From Bacteroidota bacterium (GTDB taxonomy: Bacteria; Bacteroidota; Ignavibacteria; Ignavibacteriales; Ignavibacteriaceae): a DNA stretch of 24,988 nt. Made by a program: the position numbers and the translations under genes. The DNA lies in contig JAJYIL010000002.1 in assembly GCA_021790055.1 (NCBI GenBank), positions 1 to 24,988 on the forward strand, read 5' to 3'. Positions 7,860 to 14,315 of this stretch are shown piece after piece. Below the pieces are notes generated by a model, which was given only the letters and a program-made list of their open reading frames with translations, ran no database searches and was not told the DNA's origin. The number at the start of each line of letters is the position of its first letter. The stretch's first letter is position 1.

Positions 7860-8561
7860 ATGAGAATACATATTCTTCAGCACGAAAGCTTTGAAAGCCC
7901 AGGCTTTATTTTAGATTGGATTGGAGAGAAAGGGCACCAACTAACTTTCACTAAATTTTATGAAGATGGAATGCTGCCGCTTCTGGAAGACTTTGACTGG
8001 CTGATTATTATGGGCGGACCAATGGGTGTTTATGAAGAAGATAAATTTCCGTGGTTAAAATTAGAAAAGGAATTTATTAAGCGCTCAATTGAAGACAGAA
8101 AAATCGTTTTGGGGATTTGTCTCGGTTCTCAATTGATAGCCGCTGTTCTTGGTGCGAAAGTTTATCCGAATAAATTTAAAGAGATTGGATGGATGGGTGT
8201 TTCTCTTACAGAAAATTCAAGACAGAATTTTCTTTTTTCTTCTTTACCAGTAAGAATGAAAGTATTTCAATGGCATGGTGATACTTTTGATTTACCCGCC
8301 GGTGCCGTTTATCTTGCAGAAAGCGAAGCTTGTAAGAACCAGGCTTTTATGTATAAAGAAAATGTTTTAGCGCTTCAATTCCATTGTGAGGTAACAGAAA
8401 ATTCTTTAGTCGAAATGCTTGAAGCCGGCAAGAATGAACTGAAGAAGGAATTGTATTTTCAGACCGCGGAAGAAATATTATCTCGAAAAGACTTGATATC
8501 AAGCAATAACAAAATGATGAGAATGTTGCTTGATAAATTGGAAATATTAAGCAAAATCTAA
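7860..8561 (+). CDS. Class I glutamine amidotransferase, GMP-synthase-like, stand-alone
   Basis: 233 aa. Single class I glutaminase domain: IIMGGPMGVYEEDKFPWL near residue 49, nucleophile elbow GICLGSQLIA with C87, and the catalytic pair H175 and E177 in LQFHCEVTE. The triad is complete, so ammonia release from glutamine is expected. Residues 130-145 (MKVFQWHGDTFDLP) match the GuaA-like amidotransferase subgroup (COG0518), whose stand-alone members are mostly uncharacterised, some acting on gamma-glutamyl compounds. It is not PurQ: the PurQ N-terminal motif is absent, despite divergent placement next to purL. No obvious synthetase partner is adjacent. There is no strong Shine-Dalgarno; the ATG at 7860 is the first in frame and starts the conserved MRIHILQHE strand. 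It converges on the exonuclease gene with one base between the stops. Confidence 0.88.
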   Translation: MRIHILQHESFESPGFILDWIGEKGHQLTFTKFYEDGMLPLLEDFDWLIIMGGPMGVYEEDKFPWLKLEKEFIKRSIEDRKIVLGICLGSQLIAAVLGAKVYPNKFKEIGWMGVSLTENSRQNFLFSSLPVRMKVFQWHGDTFDLPAGAVYLAESEACKNQAFMYKENVLALQFHCEVTENSLVEMLEAGKNELKKELYFQTAEEILSRKDLISSNNKMMRMLLDKLEILSKI

Positions 8562-8562
8562 G

Positions 8563-9252
8563 TTAGAATTTCAGATATTCTTCCCAAATTTTGTAAAGTT
8601 TAGCCGTTGCTAGGACATCCTGTCCGCAATAGACGGCTATATCTTTGATGCGATCTGCTTCATAAAGTGTCTTCACTTCCATTCCTGATATGCCTTTTGA
8701 TTTCGGCGATTCAATCCCGAATGCATGGCAGTAGAAATCCAGATTGAATTTTTTTGTTATGCCGTAAAAGGTAAACTGCTCAAGTAAATCAATATGGTGA
8801 GAAGTATCGTAGCGGTTTGTCATTAAATTTTTTGTGGGCTTAATTTTGTTCAATGCCGAGCGCATCAATACAAAAGGAATATCAAAATTTCTTCCGTTAA
8901 ATGAAATGAGCTGGTCAGTTTTCTCAGCAATTCTCCAGAATGATTTCAGCATCTCAACTTCGGTTGTGCCCTTATATTGTATATCCTTTGACTCAGAAGT
9001 CCATTCTTCTTCTGATTTATTTTCAAAATAAACAAATGATTTTTCTTTCTGGACGTCATGCAAGCCGATTGCAATTACCTTTGCTGTAAGCGGGTAAAGA
9101 CTAAGAAACCGAATAGCTTCATCTATCTTTTCATCTTTGGAAGTTTCATCTTTTTCTTTTTCCGCATAACGGAGAAGATATTCCCGCTGGCTTTCCGAAA
9201 GTGATTCAAATGGAAAAGCACAGGTTTCAATGTCAAAAACTATTTTTCTCAT
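8563..9252 (-). CDS. Predicted PolB-like 3'-5' exonuclease (DnaQ/RNase H-fold)
   Basis: 229 aa. DEDD-type exonuclease fold: Exo I motif IVFDIETCAF with D7 and E9, Exo II motif LISFNGRNFDIPFVLMRS, with the metal-binding Asp of NFD near residue 125, and Exo III motif YCGQDVLATAKLY with the last Asp of QDV. This arrangement matches the stand-alone family related to the exonuclease domain of family B DNA polymerases (Pfam DNA_pol_B_exo2), found as a single-domain protein in many bacteria. It would remove nucleotides from 3' ends; its cellular role is not well defined. The start is supported by a Shine-Dalgarno AGGGG (9258-9262) 5 bases before the ATG. It ends the minus-strand run that begins upstream with thioesterase and dienoyl-CoA reductase, 20 bases after the thioesterase stop, so it may ride on that transcript. 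Confidence 0.87.
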   Translation of the reverse strand: MRKIVFDIETCAFPFESLSESQREYLLRYAEKEKDETSKDEKIDEAIRFLSLYPLTAKVIAIGLHDVQKEKSFVYFENKSEEEWTSESKDIQYKGTTEVEMLKSFWRIAEKTDQLISFNGRNFDIPFVLMRSALNKIKPTKNLMTNRYDTSHHIDLLEQFTFYGITKKFNLDFYCHAFGIESPKSKGISGMEVKTLYEADRIKDIAVYCGQDVLATAKLYKIWEEYLKF

Positions 9253-9272
9253 TTTGTCCCCTCGACAAATTA

Positions 9273-9728
9273 TTATCGAATTATTTTGACTCTCTTTTCA
9301 AATTTCAAAACCGCTTTCACAAAATTTCCCGGAAGCGGAATAGATTTTTTAGTTACCGGATTTACATGAACAAGCACACCGGCACCTTCAGCAATTATTT
9401 TTTTCGTCGAGATATTTTCAATAATATGTTCAAAACCAAAACTGCTGTGCTTAATATACGGAACTCTCGTGTATATCCGCAACCTATCTTCGAATAGAGC
9501 TACTTTCAAATAATCGATTTCGTTCCTTGCCATATAAAATGCGGAACCACTACCCGCAATTCCTTCTTTCGGAAGAATTCCCAAATCTTTCGCATATTTA
9601 ATTCTTGCTTGTTCAAAGTAATTAAAATAAACGGCGTTGTTCACAATATGAAGCATGTCGACTTCATTAAACTTAACAGTAACATCATAAATATGTTTGA
9701 AAAGCTTTTTATTCTTGGTCGGTTTCAA
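9273..9728 (-). CDS. Acyl-CoA thioesterase, 4HBT hotdog family (YbgC/FadM-like)
   Basis: 151 aa, one hotdog domain. The N-terminal block VKFNEVDMLHIVNNAVYFNYFEQARIKY is the 4-hydroxybenzoyl-CoA thioesterase signature, with the active-site Asp of EVDMLHIVNN (canonical D-xx-xHVNN) present. Later blocks (FYMARNEIDYLKVALFEDRLRIYTRV, and SFGFEHIIEN) fit the same fold. The start is a TTG at 9728, the only start codon between an upstream in-frame TAA and the domain, preceded by GGAG 10 bases upstream. It hydrolyses acyl-CoA to free acid and CoA; chain-length preference cannot be read. It lies 30 bases downstream of the 2,4-dienoyl-CoA reductase gene, so a role in clearing acyl-CoA during fatty-acid degradation is reasonable. 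The second hotdog protein at 20195-20623 is a paralogue with only moderate similarity. Confidence 0.87.
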   Translation of the reverse strand: MKPTKNKKLFKHIYDVTVKFNEVDMLHIVNNAVYFNYFEQARIKYAKDLGILPKEGIAGSGSAFYMARNEIDYLKVALFEDRLRIYTRVPYIKHSSFGFEHIIENISTKKIIAEGAGVLVHVNPVTKKSIPLPGNFVKAVLKFEKRVKIIR

Positions 9729-9758
9729 AAAGATTTTTCTCCATTAATTTGCTGGCAA

Positions 9759-10646
9759 CTAACTGCCTTTTACATTCCTCACTGCCTTCTCAATTTCATC
9801 CCACAGTTCGTTTGGAATTGAATCCAGCATATTAAACTGCCCGGCGCCTTTCAGCCACTCGCCGCCGTCAATCGTAACAACTTCGCCGTTTATGAATGAA
9901 GAAAAATCAGAAACAAGATAGGCTGCAAGATTCGCCAGTTCCTGATGTTCACCAGTTCTTCCCACCGGTACTTTTTTTACCGGATTAAATTTTTCAGAAA
10001 TATTTCCGGGAAGTAATCTTTCCCAGGCTCCTTTAGTTGGGAAAAGTCCCGGTGCAATTGCATTAAAGCGAATTCCGTATTTAGCCCACTCAACTGCAAG
10101 TGAACGTGTAAGTGCCAATACACCGGCTTTGGCAACTGCTGATGGCACAACATAGGCAGAACCTGTCCACGCATATGTAGTAACTATATTTAATACAGAA
10201 GCCGACTGTCTTTCTTTTATCCAGTATTTTCCGAAAGCTAAGGTTGAATAATAAGTTCCCTTCAAAACAATATTCACAATAATGTCGAATGCGCGGTGAG
10301 ATAATCTTTCAGTCGGACTTATAAAATTCCCCGCGGCGTTATTTACTAAAGAATTAACTTTGCCGAATTTCTCAAAGGATTGCTTCAGTAAATTTTCTAC
10401 TTGATCATAGTTCGTAACATCGCATTGAACCGGTAAAACTTTACTGCCGGTCTCCTTTTCGATTTCATCCGCTGTATTTTCCAAAACATCAAGCTTTCTG
10501 CTGGCAATTATTAAGTCCGCACCAAGCTGTGCAAAATATTTTCCCATCGATTTGCCAAGCCCTGTTCCGCCTCCGGTTATCAAAATTACTTTTCCTTTTA
10601 GCGAACCTTCTGTAAGCATAGGCTGAACAAATTTTTCGTTCAACAT
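9759..10646 (-). CDS. 2,4-dienoyl-CoA reductase-like SDR (DECR1 type)
   Basis: 295 aa from the ATG at 10646. Rossmann motif ITGGGTGLGKSMG (near residues 22-34) and NNAAGNFISPTERLS (near 102) mark a classical short-chain dehydrogenase. The standard Y-xxx-K pair is replaced: Y158 in VTTYAWTGSAYVVPSAVAKAG lies 15 residues before K173. This is the spacing of Tyr199 and Lys214 in human mitochondrial 2,4-dienoyl-CoA reductase, and SAVEWAKYGIRFN..APG and ELANLAAYLVSDFSSFINGEV also recall that enzyme. It would use NADPH to reduce the conjugated dienes made from unsaturated fatty acids, fitting the beta-oxidation genes upstream. A TTG start at 10676 would add ten residues, but that stretch is the 3' end of the toxin gene in another frame, so it is rejected. 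The ATG lies 5 bases after the ancestral toxin stop. Confidence 0.85.
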   Translation of the reverse strand: MLNEKFVQPMLTEGSLKGKVILITGGGTGLGKSMGKYFAQLGADLIIASRKLDVLENTADEIEKETGSKVLPVQCDVTNYDQVENLLKQSFEKFGKVNSLVNNAAGNFISPTERLSHRAFDIIVNIVLKGTYYSTLAFGKYWIKERQSASVLNIVTTYAWTGSAYVVPSAVAKAGVLALTRSLAVEWAKYGIRFNAIAPGLFPTKGAWERLLPGNISEKFNPVKKVPVGRTGEHQELANLAAYLVSDFSSFINGEVVTIDGGEWLKGAGQFNMLDSIPNELWDEIEKAVRNVKGS

Positions 10647-10651
10647 AATTT

Positions 10652-10942
10652 CTAACGTAACCTTTCTTTTATCCAATCAGGATTGCGGCGGCAATCCAAG
10701 ATTGCATCAATTAAAACTTCTTCTGATTATTTTTTTTAATAAATTGCATACGGAAAGCGTTTCGATAGCAATCGATAATAACCAAAAACTTTGGGGTGAA
10801 CGCCTGCTTTCATCTTCAAAGAATCTATGTCGGAATACAAAGACTCGAGGAAGTAGCTGCCTAAATTTTTTCTCTGAGATTCATAAAATTTGAATCCATC
10901 GGAAAGATCTTCAATTGCAGAAGATAATATCCGAATTTTCAT
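10652..10942 (-). pseudogene. RelE/ParE-family toxin interrupted by two in-frame stop codons
   Basis: The ATG at 10942 opens a 68-codon frame typical of RelE/ParE toxins (MKIRILSSAIEDLSDGFKFYESQ, then GYYRLLSKRFPYAIY) that stops at TAA 10738-10736. The same frame carries on as K-K, a second TAA (10729-10727), and then SEEVLIDAILDCRRNPDWIKERLR to a TAG at 10654-10652. LDCRRNPxWI is the conserved C-terminal block of this family, and the total, 96 residues, is the normal size. So the gene is full length with two nonsense codons around an A8 run and no net frame change. The product would lack the C-terminal strand and is probably inactive. The ATG overlaps the antitoxin stop as ATGA. Sequencing error is unlikely because two separate changes would be needed. 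Confidence 0.8.
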
Positions 10943-11151
10943 TTGGAAAGATTACGAATATTTTTTTTTGCAGCTTCCCAATCCAAATATTCTTCTTTAC
11001 CTTCTATTGCTCTTTTTTCCCGCAGTTCCAAAACATCCTTGTGCCAGTTTGGTGAAGGGTATTCACTCTCATTTTTCGTCAAGTCTATCCAAAGATCTTC
11101 CGTAACTTGTAGCTTTTCTTCTCCCGTCATTTTATCTAGAGGTAATGTCAT
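10939..11151 (-). CDS. Addiction-module antitoxin (TIGR02574/Unstab_antitox type)
   Basis: 70 aa from the ATG at 11151, acidic and helical. The pattern LDKMTGEEKLQVTEDLWIDLTKNESEYPSPNWHKDVLELREKRAIEGKEEYLDWEAAKKNI is that of the addiction-module component family, with the central LPxWHxxxLxxR element here as SPNWHKDVLELREKR and a C-terminal W-E block. These small proteins pair with RelE/ParE toxins encoded directly downstream, as here, with a 4-base ATGA overlap. The ORF can begin at a TTG at 11169, but GGAGGAG at 11161-11167 is a good ribosome binding site 9 bases from the ATG and would lie inside that extension. The antitoxin looks intact while its toxin is broken. The pair sits between fadE and the dienoyl-CoA reductase on the same strand. 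Confidence 0.82.
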   Translation of the reverse strand: MTLPLDKMTGEEKLQVTEDLWIDLTKNESEYPSPNWHKDVLELREKRAIEGKEEYLDWEAAKKNIRNLSK

Positions 11152-11254
11152 AGACTGTTTCTCCTCCAATACTGTATTTCTGAAAAGTTTCTCTTAATCC
11201 TAAATTACATTTTAATGCTATTAGTTTCAATTCATAGGTTTTAGGTTCTCTCAT
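11132..11254 (-). CDS. Possible 40-aa small ORF coupled to fadE
   Basis: An ATG at 11254-11252 overlaps the fadE stop as TAATG, a common coupling arrangement, and opens 40 codons (beginning MREPKTYELKLIALKC) ending at TAA 11134-11132. It overlaps the first bases of the antitoxin gene in another frame and contains the antitoxin ribosome binding site. I recognise no family. The overlap may be chance, and the sequence could simply be the 102-base leader between fadE and the antitoxin. Confidence 0.25.
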   Translation of the reverse strand: MREPKTYELKLIALKCNLGLRETFQKYSIGGETVYDITSR

Positions 11255-13047
11255 TAGAAACAATACTTCCCTGCTTCAATAAGCCGCGCGGCAATATTCC
11301 TTCTGAGCTTAGTTGTATTTACCGGATCAAACTTAGTGTATCTCTTCAAACCGAGCAAGAGCATCTTCAGCTCGTCGCCTTCAGCAAATGCTGATATTGC
11401 ATGCTTGCCGTAAAGATTAATTCTTTCCAAAGAATCACTGACATAAACCTGAGTCATTTCAGCATAAGGCAGCGCCGCTTCTTCACTTTTAGCTAAAGCA
11501 AGCTTCATCGTTCTTAAAATTGCAGACTCCGAAGTAAAAACCTCAATCAGCATGTCCGTAACATTCATTATAATTTCCTGCTCGTCAGCAAGCTTCATCA
11601 TAAATTTTTGAACAGCCGAACCGGCAATCATCAGAATTGCTTTTTTAGCCTCTCGAACTGCTACCAATTCTTTTGCAAGAAGCCCTTCCGGCTTCTCACC
11701 AAACGAAGGAACCGACATTAAATCTTTTTGAATCATCATTGCAGGTCCCATTAAGTCCAACCGACCTTTCATGGAACGCTTTACAAGCATATCTACCGTA
11801 AGCAAGCGGTTGATTTCGTTTGTGCCTTCAAATATTCTGTTGATTCTTGAATCACGATATGCCCTTGCTGCCGGATATTCTTCCGAGTAGCCGTAACCGC
11901 CGTATATCTGCACTGTTTCATCCACTACATAATTTAGCATTTCGGAGCCAAATACTTTCAGCATTGCAGACTCAATTGCATACTCTTCAGCAGCGGCAAT
12001 TAAAGCCTGGTTGTATGATGAACCTCCGGCTACTAATTCTTTTACTTTGTCATTTATCAATCCGCTAGTTCTAAGAGTTGCTGATTCAGCAACGAAAATT
12101 TTTATTGCCTGCTCTGCAAGCTTGTATTTTATTGCGCCGAAGTTTGAAATCGGCTGACCGAATTGCTTTCTTCCATTAGCATATTCAACTGCGGTCGACA
12201 TTATTCGCTTAGCACCGCCGGTCGTCATCGCACATAATTTGAATCTTCCGATATTCAAAATATTGAAAGCAATATAATGTCCTTTCCCGATTTCTCCGAG
12301 AATATTTTCTTTCGGAACTTGCACATTATCCAAAAACAGCGCACGGGTTGAAGAGCCTTTAATTCCCATTTTATCTTCTTCTTTGCCGCGCGTAAAGCCT
12401 TCGGACTTGGTGTCGATTATAAAGCACGTAAACTTATCTCCGTCAACTTGAGCAAAGGTAATAAGTATATCTGCAAAACCGCCGTTGGTAATCCACATTT
12501 TCTGTCCGTTAAGAATATAATATTTACCATCGCCGGATAACTTTGCCGTTGTCTTTGCGGAAAGAGCGTCGGAGCCAGAAGTAGGCTCGGTTAAACAGTA
12601 AGCCGCTTTAATTTTTCCGGAAGCGAGCTTAGGAAGATATTTTGCTTTTTGTTCTTCTGTGCCGTAGTAAAGAATTGGAAGAGTGCCGATACCAGTATGT
12701 GCAGCAAATGAAACACCAAAAGAATAACTAGCACCCATCTCCATTGAAAGAAAAGTGTTTGTATTGAAGTCTTCTCCAAGTCCGCCGTACTGTTCCGGTA
12801 CTGAAGTTCCGAGTAGTCCAAGCTCTCCGGCTTTTTCAAGAAGGCTGACAACTAAGCCCGGCTCTTGATGGTCGATTGCATTTACCTTTGGTAATATTTC
12901 CTTCTCGACAAATTCTCTGGCAGAATCCGCCATCAGCTTTTGTTCTTCGGTAATATCTTCCGGAATAAAAATCGATTGAGGTTCAGAATCTTTAATTAAA
13001 AATTCTCCGCCTTTCAACGAACTTAAATTTTTTGTTTCTGCAGACAT
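11254..13047 (-). CDS. fadE: Acyl-CoA dehydrogenase, FadE (long C-terminal extension type)
   Basis: 597 aa. FAD-dependent oxidation of acyl-CoA to trans-2-enoyl-CoA, the first step of beta-oxidation. After a about 30-residue lead, the acyl-CoA dehydrogenase core shows TEEQKLMADSAREFVEKEILP (about 33-53), AYCLTEPTSGSDA (149-161) and KMWITNGGFADI (183-194), both FAD/substrate contacts. Then comes YGGYGYSEEYPAARAYRDSRINRIFEGTNEI, with the likely catalytic base E407. The about 180 residues past the core form the extra helical domain also present in VLCAD/ACAD9 and in Bacillus FadE (YusJ, 594 aa). A ribosome binding site AAAGGTG lies before the ATG. It is third of three genes in the order fadN-fadA-fadE, the same as in Bacillus subtilis, with 33 bases to fadA. 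An electron-transfer flavoprotein is expected as acceptor but is not in the window. Confidence 0.95.
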   Translation of the reverse strand: MSAETKNLSSLKGGEFLIKDSEPQSIFIPEDITEEQKLMADSAREFVEKEILPKVNAIDHQEPGLVVSLLEKAGELGLLGTSVPEQYGGLGEDFNTNTFLSMEMGASYSFGVSFAAHTGIGTLPILYYGTEEQKAKYLPKLASGKIKAAYCLTEPTSGSDALSAKTTAKLSGDGKYYILNGQKMWITNGGFADILITFAQVDGDKFTCFIIDTKSEGFTRGKEEDKMGIKGSSTRALFLDNVQVPKENILGEIGKGHYIAFNILNIGRFKLCAMTTGGAKRIMSTAVEYANGRKQFGQPISNFGAIKYKLAEQAIKIFVAESATLRTSGLINDKVKELVAGGSSYNQALIAAAEEYAIESAMLKVFGSEMLNYVVDETVQIYGGYGYSEEYPAARAYRDSRINRIFEGTNEINRLLTVDMLVKRSMKGRLDLMGPAMMIQKDLMSVPSFGEKPEGLLAKELVAVREAKKAILMIAGSAVQKFMMKLADEQEIIMNVTDMLIEVFTSESAILRTMKLALAKSEEAALPYAEMTQVYVSDSLERINLYGKHAISAFAEGDELKMLLLGLKRYTKFDPVNTTKLRRNIAARLIEAGKYCF

Positions 13048-13080
13048 ACTGTCACCTTTTCATTTTTTAATTTCAATTAT

Positions 13081-14256
13081 TTAATTCAGCAATTCATATA
13101 TTGCCGCTACGCCCTGACCGCCGCCAACACATGCAGTAACAAGACCATATTTCTTTTGTCTTCGTCTTAATTCATTTAAGATTTGAACCGTAAGCTTTGC
13201 ACCGGTGCACCCAAGCGGATGACCCAGAGCTACAGCGCCGCCGTTTACATTTGTTATTTCCTGATTCATTTCAAGTTCTCGAATAACCGCCAGAGACTGC
13301 GCCGCAAACGCCTCATTCAACTCTATCAAATCTATGTCGTTTAATTTCATTCCCGCTTTCTTCAAAGCTTTTGGAACAGCTTCAACCGGACCAATTCCCA
13401 TAACCCGCGGGTCAACTCCGGCAAGCGCATACGAGACTAATCGAGCAACCGGTTTCAGATTTAATTCCTTCACCATTTCTTCCGACATGACAATTACAAA
13501 CGCTGCGCCATCTGAAGTTTGGGAAGAATTTCCAGCAGTGACTGTTCCGTTTGCGGCAAACACCGGTTTCAATTTTGCCAGAGCCTCCAAAGTAGTATCC
13601 GGTCTCGGACCTTCATCAGTATCGACGACAAACTTTTTAGATTTTTTCTTTCCGTTATCGAGATAAACTTCTTCAACTTCAATTGGAACAATTTCATCTT
13701 TAAAGAAACCATTTTTAATTGCGTTTACAGCTTTCATGTGAGAGCCGTACGAAAATTCATCCTGAGCCCCGCGGGAGATTTTGTAATCTTTAGCAATCTC
13801 TTCTGCAGTTAAACCCATACCGAGGTAATACTCGGGATGTTCAACTGCAAACTTATAATTTGGCGAAAGCTTCCAGCCGGTAATGGGAACCATCGACATT
13901 GATTCCGTTCCGCCGGCAATTATACAATCCATCATCCCGGAGCGAATGCGCGCTACTGCGGTAGCAATAGTATCGACTCCTGATGCGCAGTACCTATTTA
14001 TCGTTTCGCCGGGGACTTCAATCGGCAGACATTGTAGTGCAATCATTCTTCCAACCTGTAATCCCTGTTCCGCTTCCGGCACTGCATTCCCAACAATCAA
14101 ATCATCCACACGATGAGGATCCAATTGAGGAACCGACTTCAACAAATGCTTGATAACTTCAGCAGCAAGATCATCCGGCCTGAAAAATCTGAAACCGCCT
14201 TTCTTTGCTTTACCGACAGCCGACCTGAATCCGGCAACAATATATGCTTCTCTCAT
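13081..14256 (-). CDS. fadA: Acetyl-CoA acyltransferase (3-ketoacyl-CoA thiolase)
   Basis: 391 aa, the full length of the thiolase family. It cleaves 3-ketoacyl-CoA with CoA to give acetyl-CoA and a shortened acyl-CoA, the last step of each beta-oxidation cycle. The nucleophile is C90 in NRYCASGVDTIATA. The other catalytic residues are H346 in VNGGAVALGHPLGCTGA and C376 in VTACVGGGQGVAAIYELLN. GGTESMSMVPITGW (near 115-128) and ELNEAFAAQSLAV (near 313) are further thiolase landmarks. It lies between fadN and fadE, with spacers of 59 and 33 bases, so one transcript is likely. No strong Shine-Dalgarno precedes the ATG at 14256 (A-rich leader). A biosynthetic acetyl-CoA acetyltransferase would share these motifs, but the operon position favours degradation. 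Confidence 0.94.
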   Translation of the reverse strand: MREAYIVAGFRSAVGKAKKGGFRFFRPDDLAAEVIKHLLKSVPQLDPHRVDDLIVGNAVPEAEQGLQVGRMIALQCLPIEVPGETINRYCASGVDTIATAVARIRSGMMDCIIAGGTESMSMVPITGWKLSPNYKFAVEHPEYYLGMGLTAEEIAKDYKISRGAQDEFSYGSHMKAVNAIKNGFFKDEIVPIEVEEVYLDNGKKKSKKFVVDTDEGPRPDTTLEALAKLKPVFAANGTVTAGNSSQTSDGAAFVIVMSEEMVKELNLKPVARLVSYALAGVDPRVMGIGPVEAVPKALKKAGMKLNDIDLIELNEAFAAQSLAVIRELEMNQEITNVNGGAVALGHPLGCTGAKLTVQILNELRRRQKKYGLVTACVGGGQGVAAIYELLN

Positions 14257-14315
14257 AATTTTACTTTTGTTTGATTTTTAAATTCAATATATTTTTTTGA
14301 AAATTATTTTTGGGA

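Noticed and set aside
7860..8561. Amidotransferase as PurQ, partner of the adjacent PurL
   Set aside because: It has GuaA-like rather than PurQ motifs at its N-terminus and around the catalytic residues.
10647..10676. TTG-start extension of the dienoyl-CoA reductase
   Set aside because: This stretch encodes the conserved C-terminus of the upstream toxin in another frame.
11152..11169. TTG-start extension of the antitoxin
   Set aside because: It contains the GGAGGAG ribosome binding site for the ATG at 11151.
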